Both the position numbers and the translations under genes were made by a program. DNA of 64,000 nt, taken from contig CM063510.1 in NCBI GenBank assembly GCA_032207245.1, positions 49,041,595 to 49,105,594 of the forward strand, in the 5' to 3' direction. The first letter of the stretch is position 1. The number at the start of each line of letters is the position of its first letter. Under the pieces are notes generated by a model. That model was not told the origin of the DNA. It worked only from the letters and a program-made list of their open reading frames with translations, and made no database searches. This document shows, one piece after another, positions 1-12,021 of the stretch. The stretch comes from Pardosa pseudoannulata. Lineage: Eukaryota; Arthropoda; Arachnida; Araneae; Lycosidae.

Positions 1-1139
1 TCGGAGGAAGTCTTGTGCTATATATATTGTAGGTAAATGGTTCGGTTTGGAAAATAATGCGGTTGAATATCTCCGGCTAAGTTAATCTGCATTAGAGAGA
101 ATTGCATGTCATTTGGTCTCGAAATTCTTCCGTCCCATTCCAGTGATATATTCACGGAAATAGATTCAAAGCGTCTTTCCTTTGAATGGGGAATTTCGGT
201 AATAAATTTCAAAATTTGGTACTATTGTACAGTTTTGTTAGGAAAAGTCATGAATCGTGTATTGCCGTTAATACAAAAAGAGTAAATGGATGAAATCTTT
301 TGAAAATTAGAGAGAGGGCCTCTAATCTGAAAATATTTTGAAATGCATTAAAATTATTTTTTAAAATGTAATCTTTTTAATAACATTAAATAATTATATT
401 GTTTTCAAAAATACGTTAATAAGAATGTTAGCAAGTGCATATAGCTTCCGTGGTAAAGAAAACAATATAAAAAGAATTGAATCATATGGCTACAGTTTCT
501 CAGAAAACTTCGTTACTTATTCAATTACGAAGCAAGTAAAGTATAAAAAGTATTTTTTAAAATAACTTTTATTTAAAAATAAAAACGATAAAAAATGCCC
601 TAAAAATGTTTTAGCTGTTCTACTTGCAAATAGATGACAATATTAGTTTAAAATCTTTACAACTGGGATTCCAAGTGCGCTGAACAGCTTTTTTATTTAC
701 CACGAATGTTTTAATTTTTTTTGCAATCTAATATTTATGACTGAAAGTTTTATTTCCACGGAAATTGAACCTATGTGTAAAATTTTAGATCTACAGCTAG
801 TCAGGAAAGTGGTTAAAAATTGATTTCAAAATATGAACTAACACACAAGTGAAGTTAAATAAGAGATTTGAAAAAATTTTTTCAATTTTACAACTCCTCT
901 TCAACCTCCACTCAAAATACAGTTTCTTTTAAGTCAAAGAGTTTTTAAATTAATTTTACAATTTACACTAAATCACAAATTTGTGATGAAAATCACACTC
1001 AGTTTATTTAATTTGTGATTAAGTGAATGTTTCAGTCTATTTAGTATGAATGTTATGTGTTTCCTTTGTGTTTTCTTTGTTAATTCAATTAGATTTTAAA
1101 TATTCAATTTTTGTAAAATTTTTCCTCAAAATGTTGTTT
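1..1139. other. No gene seen; AT-rich, with one dispersed repeat
   Basis: No coding signal recognised. Bases 795-870 are a copy of a dispersed repeat also present at 34076-34153. A 16 bp palindrome (ATCACAAATTTGTGAT) lies at 972-987. Confidence 0.6.
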
Positions 1140-1275
1140 TTGTTTATGTATCAATTTGTTGAGTTACGATCCCCTCGCCAGATTTCAAACGCCACGCTGC
1201 AAGCACGCCACGCACGCAAGCTGCAAGCACGCCAATTTCGCCAAATGTGGTTGAAGCACCAACAAGATCCATGAT
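1140..1275 (+). other. GC-richer island with internal repeats, open on the plus strand
   Basis: A short stretch of higher GC in AT-rich surroundings. It contains the 12 bp direct repeat GCAAGCACGCCA at 1199-1210 and 1223-1234, and related GCCAC/CACGCA strings. The plus frame reads LQARHARKLQARQFRQMWLKHQQDP and then a stop. I do not recognise the protein. The sequence GCCAATTTCGCCAAATG resembles the repeated motif in the neighbouring LTR, so it may belong to a related element. Confidence 0.3.
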
Positions 1276-1472
1276 TAGAAACAGGAGAGTGGGCTAAGAA
1301 GAGGAGTTGAAAAAACCCCATATAAATAGTTAATAAGAATAGTTATAAAAAAACAAATAGTTTTTTAAACTATTGCTGCTTAAACATTAAATTTGTTTCA
1401 GCAATTCTTCTCTCTCTATCACTCTCTATCTCTCTCTGTCCGCCCCCCCTACACATGTATGTTTGTACGTAT

Positions 1473-1898
1473 TGTTGCGAAATTCTCGCTTAAAGTTCCA
1501 TGGATTGAATAGACTTTGGCTAAGACAAAAACAATAAAAATTTATTAACACGCCAAATGCATCACAATAACAAAAGATGGCGATTAAACTTGGTAGCCTT
1601 TTGACGAACTTTTTCAGAGCAATACGGAGAGCATTAACACAGGTCCTACTTTCACCAGACCTAGCGCGAACTGACCTCTTATGAGAACTCACATCCCCTT
1701 TATATAGCTTTCAGGTTTCTGGAAATTTCCACAAGCTTCTAGTAAAATCCAGAGAAGGGGGGGGGGGTCGGTAACAAATGTCTCCAAGTCGCCAAATTTG
1801 TCAATATATCGCTAAATTTGGCTCCAAAAATGAGTCTCCCAAAACTTCGCTAAGGAGCCAATATCTCGCCAATTTGGTGAGATACCATATATGTTACA
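1473..1898 (-). mobile_element. Solo LTR of an LTR retrotransposon, minus orientation
   Basis: About 426 bp that on the minus strand begins TGTAACATATATGG and ends CGAAATTTCGCAACA-like, so it has TG...CA termini. In that orientation a TATATAAA box (1699-1706) is followed about 155 bases later by AATAAA (1541-1546), the normal promoter and polyadenylation order inside an LTR. The upstream third contains repeated TCGCCAAATTTG-type motifs (near 1791, 1809 and 1866). No gag or pol is adjacent and no clean target duplication is seen, so it is probably a solo LTR. Family not assigned. Confidence 0.5.
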
Positions 1899-2814
1899 TG
1901 TTTACAGCATTCTTAAAATTATGTATACATACTTTAGTTCAAAAATTAAGTATGATTCTTAAAATTGGAAAAAAAATATGCTTAAATATCGGCACAGTTG
2001 TTCAAATCACTTTTAACAATTTTTTTTCTGAAATCTGAAAGATTGTTCATCTATTTTTCGTTTATCTGAAGTTCGTAACTTGGCGTAAACCACCTGACCC
2101 TTCTAACCCTCTGAATTCATAAACACACAGATCATGAGTTCACAGGTCACACCCTAGAAAAAATCATAAAAAATGAGGTTTCTTCACATTTGTTGAAAAA
2201 GCAGATTTAGGACAGATTTTTATTTAGAATTCAATAAAAAATATTATTTTTGCCGAAATTCAGAGTTTGAAGTTCGTAATGTGGCATAAATCGCCGAGAT
2301 CCTACTACATCTCTGAACACATTAAGGCCATATGGCCCACTTATGGAGAATTCATTGAAAAAAAAATTAATCGACGTTAAAATGAACAAATCATCTACGT
2401 AAATTGGAGCGGCTCTAAAATTGGCTCGCCCTGCACAGATAGATCAAACTGGCTTTCTGTACTTGCTGTACTAAGAAGGTCTTTAAATGAATTACAATGC
2501 AATGACGTCAATTTATTATTATTTATTAGATGCAAAATTAAAGAAGTCTGCAATCTGGACGATCTCAAACCAAAGAGTCTTGATTTAGAAAGTTTTAGGG
2601 TGGGAACTCAAAATTGTGTCAGTCAAATTAGGCAGATGTTACCCAATAGACCAGTATGAGGCAAAACTAACAAATGTTCAGAAAGATTAAAATTTGACAG
2701 TAACTGCGAGATGTTGGAGGAGACAATTGTGCTAAATGTACAATCTATGACATGAGATCTGTTATTGCTTACTTGAGTCTGATGTTTGCATGTTTTGAAG
2801 TTCTGTTCCTGCTG

Positions 2815-3150
2815 AATTCATATGGATGAACGCTGATATTTCCTGGATGATAATGCACTGAATCCCCATGTAACCCTTACTAGATAGGTCTCTTGAAAGT
2901 GGAAACATCCAGTGCATACAGCTAACTTTTATTATCATAATCCTATCTAGAATTTATGTTCTAGAAAGACAACTTGCTGCTCTTTCGTGTTCATCAAGCT
3001 ATATTTTAAAGATAAAAAGTGCCCTCTGCAACGACTAAAACTCTTAGAGGCCATAAATTTTTTACAATGTCTTAGAACTCCACCTCCCAAAAAAATTTGA
3101 TTAGCATGCATGTCTCCCAGGTACCTTTGGCATCCACGACGTATATACAT
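2815..3150 (+). pseudogene. Tc1/mariner-type transposase fossil (C-terminal half)
   Basis: Degenerate plus-strand remnant read across several frames. FLDDNALNPHV corresponds to the block around the second catalytic aspartate of DDE transposases. HNPIxN stands where the third-acid PNPIEN motif would be. LERQLAALSCSSS with LKIKSAL fits the WDxLGRQLAA region that follows. Stops and frameshifts are frequent and no N-terminal half is recognisable nearby. Old, non-functional. Assignment rests on block order only. Confidence 0.45.
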
Positions 3151-3666
3151 ATTCCTTATTAAGCTTCAAAATCATCATTTTATTTTTACTAAAATGTAAA
3201 CTATTAATTTAAGCAATGTTATTCCATAGTTTATTTTTGAATATTAAAAGCTAATTTTATTCTTCTTTTGTGATGCTTTCTTTCGTCATAAATATTTTGA
3301 AATATATTACAAAACTGGTGTCATTAGCATGGATGAATGTTTAACAGAGTAACAGCATAATTAGAAAAATTGCTGCTGACTATGTTGGCGTTTATGTAGA
3401 AGACTAAATAAGGACAAGAAGAAATACAGGCAAATATTTTGAATGGCACAAACTTGAAGTTGGGCATTAATGTAGAAAGAATTGTCTTGAAAGATGAAAG
3501 ACTTGAATTTTTTCCTTGGATATATGACTGGGTTTTTTCACTTGCATACCATGTGTTTTGATATTCCAATTCAGATTTTCATTAAATAATCAGACAAACA
3601 ACAATTATAATTGACTTTTGGACAGCTATGTATCTATGTATAAACGTATTTACAATATTCTGGATA

Positions 3667-4516
3667 CATTATTTATTTTACAAATTCCGAACAATTATCA
3701 CCTAAGTAATTAGTTCAGGGGCTCTCCAATACCTTTTAACAATGCTCTCATACTGAGAAAGTATAACACAAGTATTTAAAAATTCAATGACTAGTCAGAC
3801 AGAACACAGTCCAATGAATCCATCTCTTCAATTCTGGAGAGATGGTCTTGTAAACAGTCATGTCCAACCAGTCCCTAAAAAGAGCCACTGCAGTCATTCT
3901 TAGAAAATGGGAACAGATGTCCCCCCCACCCAAATTCCCCATCTCTTATTCGTCACACGTTGAACTATTTCTTGTTTAAGAGTGAGTTTTCTTAAAAGTC
4001 AGATTAACAAACAATTTAGTTGTATGAAATGAAAGAGGGTGGTTCAGGCGTTGATCTATCAAGGCTCCCTATTTAACCAGTGTGTCAGATTTTCATTGCT
4101 CAAAATTCCACGGTGGGCAGAAACTCCGTTTGTCAATGTCTTAAAAGGCATACATTTTAACATCTTGGAACTAATTTGATTATTCAAAAAGGATTGAAGC
4201 ACCCTCTTAGAATCCGACAAGATGACTGTTCTTGTAAAAGAGTGTGTACGATCCGATAGCTGTTGAATTGCCATTACAATAGCTTCAATTATCCCATCGA
4301 AGGCAGTGGTAAGAAGACCCATTGGTAAATAAAAACTAAAAAGCTCACAATGAAAGTCTATTCCAGCATCGTGTGTTCTCTCCAACATAGAACCCTCAGT
4401 GAAGATATGCAACCATTCATTTTCAGGACATCGAACCTCAATAGTCTCCATTATAAAACATCTTAACTGAAAGTATTTCGGGCTTGGCCGGGATTTGTAC
4501 CCGATTATTCTATGTA
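3667..4516 (-). pseudogene. Non-LTR retrotransposon RNase H/C-terminal fragment, tandem copy A
   Basis: Minus-strand relic of the 3' coding end of an RNase-H-bearing non-LTR element. A 130-codon frame (4059-4451) holds the RNase H blocks: IFTEGS (normally IFTDGS, so the first catalytic Asp is Glu), AFDGIIEAI (Glu block) and ILSDSKRVLQ (second Asp). The last block, normally HxGxxGNExADxxAK, has decayed to SAHRGILSNENLTHW and lost the final Asp. Downstream on the minus strand is the degraded C-terminal tail. This 850 bp unit is followed immediately by a second copy in the same orientation. Confidence 0.65.
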
Positions 4517-5400
<884 letters not shown>

Positions 5401-5401
5401 T

Positions 5402-5892
5402 AAACTATTAATTATAAAACTCCCTTGACAAGGAGAAAGTTCAACAGCTAGCAGTAATAAGAATGCAGTCGGGCCGACATTGAAGATAACGGCACCAGTC
5501 TAATTGAAACTTTATTCCAGAGCAGCTACATCGGGCATCTATTCTATTGAATGACAGACAAAGGAAAGCCACACAGATCACTCTGATCGCACAGAGGTGC
5601 ACCCAAGAGCGAAGACAGAAAGAATTTTTCCACGGTAAAAAAAAAAAAAAACTTAATAAGCGAATTAAATGCAATATCAGTAAAAACTCAGCCATTTGCC
5701 GGCGACAACTGGGAAACGTGCTGAATAGGCAGAAAGTCTACATTTTTAGGATAGAAATATTTGGGAAGAATGTTAAGTGGAAAACACTCCTTTGATTAAA
5801 TTATGTAGTGGCTGGGAAAAAGATTTTAAGGAATTATAATGGGAGAGAGGAGGTTTTTGAGGAAATATTAAAGTTAAATAATTTTGATGTAT

Positions 5893-5949
<57 letters not shown>

Positions 5950-5950
5950 C
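5402..5950 (-). repeat. Unclassified long repeat, copy 1, ending in (TA)n
   Basis: Shares blocks in order with 52906-53370: (G/A)CAAGGAGAA, CAGCTAGCA(A/G)TAATAA, (A/G)ATGCAGT, ACATTGAAGA, TCTAATTGAAA(T/C)TTTATT, GCTGGGAAAA and ATAATTTT followed by (TA)n. Read on the minus strand, an AATAAA (5514 region) is followed by GT-rich sequence near one end, suggesting an LTR or LINE 3' end in minus orientation. The second half seen in the other copies is missing here; the repeat stops in a (TA)n tract at 5896-5947. Confidence 0.5.
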
Positions 5951-7667
5951 ATGTACGTATTATATGTAATTATCGTATTATATGCATTATGTGCATCATT
6001 ATTGTTATATATATGTATTATATGTGAGATGTTGAAAGAACAGCTCTGTGGCACTTCGACAATATAAGCTTTGCAAGCAATACAAGGAAGCTAATACTTT
6101 CTTAGAAAGTAAAAGCAAGTACTAAAAACTTTAAAATATTTAATGAGTCTTTAATATTAATATTATAAAAAAATAGATTCGTTTTGTATTCTGAGCCTTA
6201 AAAGCATCCCAATCAAGTAGCATACAATCATATGCTATTGTGTGAACTAACTATAGATTATACCATAAAACAAACTCATAAAAATTAAATTCTAGCAGCC
6301 AGTTATGTTACATTTCAGGTTTCTAAAAATATCCATCTTTGGTCAGATGGGATTTTAAGTTTTATTAAAATTAAATAATTTTACAATTTATTTTCATAAA
6401 TTTTAGACTATGATCTCTCATATAATGGAGAATTTACTTTATTTCTATTATGCAGTTTTTAATAACACCTGAAACACATTTCGGGCTAAATAGAGCGGAA
6501 CAGTAGAATAAGATTAAATCTTGTTGTTATAAAATCATTTCCCCTGATCTTTGTAGCTATCTAGATTAATAAAGCAAGGCAGATGTTTGTTGAACCCTCA
6601 GGCTTTCTGCCAAATACAACGATCCTAAATATTCTATTATTATCTGATAGTTTATTAGTCAAAATTTATATTTAGATCTCATTTTGTTACGAATTTATGA
6701 AAGTGCAGCTTTATAAATAATCCATGAATTATAAATAAACTTTAACAGGAAGAGTATATACCTTTTGGAATTTTCATTAAAATAATAATTTCCTCCAAAT
6801 TACGACTGATTTTGAAGCTGGTAACGTGTCACTTTTATTTGTTAATATACATCGCCCTTATCTCTTTATTACAACGATTTTCTCATAATTTTACTTAACG
6901 TCATATCTACTTCAATGTTCCGTAACTTTTAATCACTGTTTTCCTCTACAAGTGTCAATTAATTATATCTCAAAGGAAAATCACATTTTCGGAGGAGCAG
7001 TTTTTTTTAAAAGTGTGATTTAAAATGTGTGCGAACTCATATTGCCTTAGGACCTAGAGCATCTATTTCTTGACGTAAGGTTAATTAGTAAAACTACGAC
7101 TTCCAATTTAGTTTAATTTAATTTTCTCGAGATACAGATGCTCGCTGTATTGATTTATATTATGACGTCAAAGGAGAGCATGGCAGTAGATTCATTTTTA
7201 ATTAAGTTTTCTACCATAGTTTGAAGGAAGCTACACAGAGAAGGATATTTTAAAGATACAGAGACACATTGTAACTTGTTAATAGGTGTGTAACAATTTG
7301 CTGAATATTTTAAATCTCTAAATTAAAGCATTGGATAGGTAGAGATGCTACCATATTATTACTACTTAAAAGTTAATTACATTTTTAGTCGGTTAAATTT
7401 TAGCAATTATATTTATATTTGAGTTTTATAAAGGAACTTTTTGATATATTTTACAATCGATTTCTGTGTTTTCTCAGATTGTGATTTACATCCTACTAGA
7501 ATTTAGTTCTTTTTGAACGTGTTTCTAAATGCGCTGTATAAAGTGAAACTTCTTTTTAAATTTTACAACCAGTTTCCAATATTTTTCTCCGTACATGATT
7601 TGCGTCCTGATAAATTTGTCGAATTTGATCTTATTTGTTCCTCATAGAGCACATCTTTTGGCTAAGT
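5951..7667. other. No gene seen
   Basis: AT-rich intergenic sequence without recognisable coding frame, repeat family or terminal inverted repeats. It begins with imperfect TATATG/ATTAT repeats. Confidence 0.55.
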
Positions 7668-8014
7668 TTAACCCCGTAATGTACAGTTTTTTTTTTAAAG
7701 GCCGGCAAAAAAATAATTTTTTTAATGTAAAAAACACAAGGATGAGATAAGTCGTATGAGATAAGTAGAAAAAAATATATTTTACACTTGAATAAGTTAG
7801 TGTTGTAGCTTACAATCCCATGTATATGATAAATATCAATAAAACGATTGTTTTTTTTATGTTTTCACATTGTTATTTTCAATTCTCTATTGCATTCGAG
7901 TGTGAAAAAATAAAGCAACATATAGTACAACGCCGCTCGAATTATCTCGAGTGTGCCCAGTTTGGCCAGTTTAGCGAGCTCGAGTTAATTCGAGCATGCA
8001 CATTAAGGGGTTAA
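7668..8014. mobile_element. piggyBac-like MITE, family 1
   Basis: Flanked by TTAA at 7668-7671 and 8011-8014. The ends are inverted: left TTAACCCCGTAATGTACA, right (reverse complement) TTAACCCCTTAATGTGCA, 16 of 18 identical. TTAA target duplication with CCC...GGG ends is diagnostic of piggyBac-type elements. About 340 bp, no transposase frame, so non-autonomous. The interior holds several CTCGAG/CTCGAGTTAATTCGAG-type palindromic motifs near 7935-7996. Confidence 0.65.
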
Positions 8015-8268
8015 AATGACACAATTTGTTTTCTAAAAGTGTGTATAGAAAAAGCGGATTTACTGAAATTTCCCATTAAAAAATATAATGTTTTTCACAA
8101 ATATTGTTCTGTTCTTCGAATAAATGTTTAATATCTTCATTATTTCTGATACTTCGAAGCAGCAATCCAAATGCTGATTGCGCTACATCGAAATGAAATT
8201 TAAAAGTAATATTTGTTTATTGAAATATTACTTCTAAGTATCATTTACATGGAATGGAATTCTGTATT

Positions 8269-8496
8269 TTAACCCTTAATTTGGCTAAGTCTGGCCGCTA
8301 CACCGGACATGTATATTTATAGCTACTATGTAACATAATTGTCAGTGTTCGCTACAAGGGACATTAATTATCTCAAAATGGAAAATGATATATATTTTTT
8401 GTTTCTTTTACAGAGATCCTAATGTCTATACAGACATGGAAAAATAACAGAAATTAGAAAATATTTGAAAAAACATCTTGTCAAATTAAGGGTTAA
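8269..8496. mobile_element. piggyBac-like MITE, family 2, copy 1
   Basis: TTAA at 8269-8272 and 8493-8496. Perfect terminal inverted repeat TTAACCCTTAATTTG / CAAATTAAGGGTTAA. Body about 220 bp with no coding capacity. A second copy of the same element lies at 31935-32166. Its right TTAA is also the left TTAA of the next element. Confidence 0.8.
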
Positions 8497-9003
8497 CCCT
8501 TTAAAGTTCACAATTAAAAATTATTTGGCATTTAATGCAAAACGTTTATAATGTTATTTATGAACCTTATAAATGCGAAATTAGAAAAAATTTCCTTCAG
8601 CGGTTGTAAATGTGAGAAGTGGTTTAACTGTAAAACCCTCCCTGTGTACGGCGTGAAAATAATCCTTCCCTAAAATTTAAATTATATTGCAATAATAATG
8701 AATAATTATCATTAATATAATACAATAAAAATATATAAACAATTTATAAGTGTTGTTTTGTGCAAGTACTTTTATTTGGAATTATAAAAGACGAAAATAG
8801 AATTCCTGATTGTTTCAACAAGCAAAGCAAGTGTATATTTGAAAGTGAACAATAAATTATGTAAAGTGCTAACATCTATTGATAGTTTAATGTGTCAAAA
8901 ACGTTGAAAATCAAAAAAGTCATTCATATATCTTTAAACAGAAGAGAAAAAACAATTTTAACAGTTGGTTTCACTGCGAAACCACTGACATTTAAAGAGT
9001 TAA
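8493..9003. mobile_element. piggyBac-like MITE, family 3
   Basis: TTAA at 8493-8496 and 9000-9003. Ends TTAACCCTTTAAAGT and (reverse complement of right) TTAACTCTTTAAATG, 12 of 13 identical at the tip. About 500 bp, no transposase frame. Near its right end is a small hairpin, TGGTTTC-actgc-GAAACCA, with a related TGGTTTAACTGTAAAACC string inside the element near 8620. It abuts family 2 copy 1 and shares one TTAA with it. Confidence 0.6.
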
Positions 9004-9239
9004 ATATCCTCAGCTAGTGGTGGTTTGGTTTTTCCCCCCTTCCTTGTCCTTTTTGTGGTCATAAACTATTGGTTGATTGGAGAGTGGATAGTTTATTTTT
9101 CTGTTAATTTTCATATAGCCATCATTTCCTAATCTATCGAGATTAAAATTGTCTTGTCACATTGCCAAGTGAGAGCGGCACTTTTTCTAACGGTAACCGA
9201 ATTTGAAAACAACATTCCACTTTTTACTTCAGGTGACTG

Positions 9240-9520
9240 TGACACGATTAACCTACAATAATTAACTTTAATCTAAATAGAATATCAGACTCCATCTTTA
9301 CCTGGAAAAATCGGGTACTTAATCTCGTATATAACAAAAATAAATTTTAATGGACTTGGTACTAAAATCTGCTAGATTTAAATTTAGCAACTACTTTGGA
9401 AAGTTATAAGTTTATAGGTTATAAGAAGTGTCCCTGAAATACTTTACAGACATGTAAATCCATGTATGAAATAAAATAATTTTAATGGGGGTGATATTGA
9501 AATTTACTTTGTTTCAAAGA
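9240..9520. repeat. Dispersed repeat copy, left of the solo LTR
   Basis: Matches 11590-11845 in the same orientation. Shared blocks are AACTTTAAT(C/T)TAAATA, ACTCCATCTTT, TTTTAA(T/C)GG, TTGGTACTAAA, GCT(A/G)GATTTAA and the final GATATTGAA(T)-type string. No coding capacity seen. Possibly the non-coding end of a retrotransposon; class unknown. Confidence 0.5.
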
Positions 9521-9697
9521 ACAGCTAATTTAAAGAATCGCATTATAGGTAAGGCTATGTAAATCTCAATCACAAACACAAGCGTATACTCTAATTTCCT
9601 TTTACTTCTTCAGGGCCAGAATTGAAGAGCTCTGATAAGATGTTAATGTTATTATGAAGGTATAAGAACTAATTTTGATAAAATCGAAAAAGCATAT

Positions 9698-10715
9698 TGT
9701 AACGGCGTGATTCAGAGGTGTGTCGACATCAAAGAACTTTGCTTTGAGAAATGAACTTCGCTTTTGTGGATACAAAGGGATTGTTTTCCCGGAAACCACG
9801 ATGTCTAGACTTTTGTGTCCTATAGTAGCGAAACAACGGACCAGATACCCGGGTTCCAGACTGACAGCCAGAAATATGATCATCAGAACTAAAAAGGAAT
9901 GCCGTGACATTGGATATAGCCGACACGAATTCCAGAGACTCCTGGGTTTACTTCCTGTGATTGTCTAGCCCAGACCAATCAAGTTGGTTGAAGATGAGGT
10001 CATCGCTAGATGATCCAATTATGAAATTGTGGGTGAGGACCCCTCTCTTAGAGGGGAAACTAACTTCTTTAAAAAAATCTTCTCTCGTCTCTTTTCTAGG
10101 GGAGAGACGAGAAATGATTTTTTTTAAAGAAGTTAGTAAGCTAGAAAACAGATAATTCGGAGGTCGCCTTTACCAGTTTATTTAGCTATGATCCCACCTT
10201 GTGATCTTTTCTTTTGAGAGTAGCCAGAGTCAGCTACCTCGGAGGTCGTCTTGACCAGTCTCTCTATTGGAGAGTTTTTTTTAGCGAAAATCCTGCCTTG
10301 GGATATATCTCTCGCTGAGATTGAGAACGATACCCAGTGCCTTGGGTTTTCTTTTTATATAATCCTCTTCAGGATTGATTGCATATTCCTCTTAGAAACG
10401 CTAACTGTGTTTGATTATCTTCGAAGAAACCAGTTGTTATTTCATCTTATCTCGTTTACTTGAGAGTACTTTCTACTTAATTACTTCAGAGAACTTCCGC
10501 GCGAGCTACCGAATTATTCCTCCCGTCTGATCGCTAATGTTTCAGTACGTCTCTACTCAGGCCTATATGTATCGAATCACATACCTGTGATCTGAAATTG
10601 TTTTTTTTTGTGTATATAGAAATGACGTATATAGCAGAGGTGTAAATAAATTAATTATTCCAGAAACACCTGATTCTTCATTGTGTCACCTAAAACAGGA
10701 ACCGGCTACGTTACA
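9698..10715 (+). mobile_element. Solo LTR, about 1.0 kb
   Basis: Begins TGTAACG (9698) and ends CGTTACA (10715), a perfect 7 bp terminal inverted repeat. It is flanked by ATAT and ATAC, compatible with a mutated 4 bp target duplication as in gypsy-type elements. TATATAA (10356-10362) precedes AATAAA (10645-10650), the order expected in an LTR. Inside are a long inverted repeat (10049-10137) and an imperfect direct repeat starting TTCGGAGGTCGCCTT (10157) and CTCGGAGGTCGTCTT (10239). No gag or pol is adjacent, so it is a solo LTR. Clearly less AT-rich than the flanks. Confidence 0.65.
10049..10137. repeat. Long imperfect inverted repeat inside the LTR
   Basis: Left arm ACTAACTTCTTTAAAAAAA, then TCTTCTCTCGTCTC. 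Right arm reverse complement ACTAACTTCTTTAAAAAAAA, then TCATTTCTCGTCTC. The arms are about 38 bp with few mismatches and the loop is under 10 bases, so the transcript would fold into a strong hairpin. A smaller hairpin, CCCCTCTCTTAGAGGGG, lies just upstream (10030-10046). Confidence 0.8.
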
Positions 10716-11589
10716 ATACATACCTATTTTTTAACCAATGTCATTGTTAATTTTTTATAACCTATGAACTAAATATTTCTGTGATGTAATATTTGTTTGT
10801 TAGTAAAGATATTATTCTAAAAAAAAGAATTGTATAGTGTGGAATAAAATTCAGTTTTCTATATTAATCTCCATAATTTTGCTCTAAAGAAATGAGTTTT
10901 TTAAAAAGTGTCAAAAATATTTAAGTAATTTATAATATACCACCCTCCATTTCATTAATAACTAATTTTTCCATGAATATTCTAATGCGTTGATTGATAA
11001 TTTTACAACAATAATTGAATAATTCAATATTTTAAGCCTTGCTCTTGCCTGTCAGTAAATTTTAACAATGCTATTTATTGCATACACTATCTTAACATCT
11101 TGTACTAAATTTTATCATCAACTTGAATTATGAGAGCAGAGACGATTTAGTTTATTCAGATATAGTAAAATTTATAAAGCCTGATTAATGGTATACGTAG
11201 CGTTTAAAACTGAACAATAGGCAGTAAGTGTCATTTACATCATGAATATAATAATGGATTAATAAACAAAGATTAATATCTCATCCAGAGTAATTTTGTT
11301 CCTTTATTTAAAACAAATTAATTTTCTTAGTAATTTGAACGTATCATTAATGATTTTTCCTACATTAGTTATCGTTATAAATGACCGTAAAAATATACAA
11401 TCTATAAACTATATTAATATGGATTTAAGGTAGTTTAATCACAAAAGTAAACTTAAAAATGTCTCCGTGATAAGGCATGGCTAAAATAAGATGCTTAAAA
11501 GGTGTAGGTACATTTTAGTTCAAAAATTTGTAATCAGGATGAAATATAACCATGAATAACAGTAGAGATTCGCAAAGTAGATTATTATT
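10716..11589. other. No gene seen
   Basis: AT-rich sequence between the solo LTR and the second dispersed-repeat copy; nothing recognised. Confidence 0.5.
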
Positions 11590-11845
11590 ATAAAAAACTC
11601 ACGTACAGTCAAAATAATCAACTTTAATTTAAATAAAATATAAAACTCCATCTTTCCCGAGCAACGCTGGGGACTTCGGCTCTTATATAATAGAAATAAG
11701 GAAATTTTAACGGGGTTGGTACTAAAGATTGCTGGATTTAAGTTAGCTATTATTTTGGACTATCACAAGTTTTTATGTGAGAATTTACCCTCAAATATGA
11801 AAAAATCATGATGGAGGTTATATTGAATCTTAATTTCCAAGTTGA
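11590..11845. repeat. Dispersed repeat copy, right of the solo LTR
   Basis: Same orientation and block order as 9240-9520, diverged. It ends about 120 bases before the poly(A) signal candidate of the cyclase gene. Confidence 0.5.
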
Positions 11846-12021
11846 GGAATGTTATTTATAGCTGTTATATTGACCAGTATCACATTAATACAAAATATTA
11901 ATACCCTGACAAAAATGTAAAATGATTGAGGCGAAAAATGGGGAATAATTAAAATAATTTTGTGTTTTAATACATTTGATACAATTAAAAACGAAATACA
12001 AAACACAACTTTAGTCCGCAA

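Noticed and set aside
1050..1274. A 74-residue membrane-plus-basic protein
   Set aside because: The N-terminal part is plain AT-rich sequence; only the GC-richer end stands out and it looks repeat-derived.
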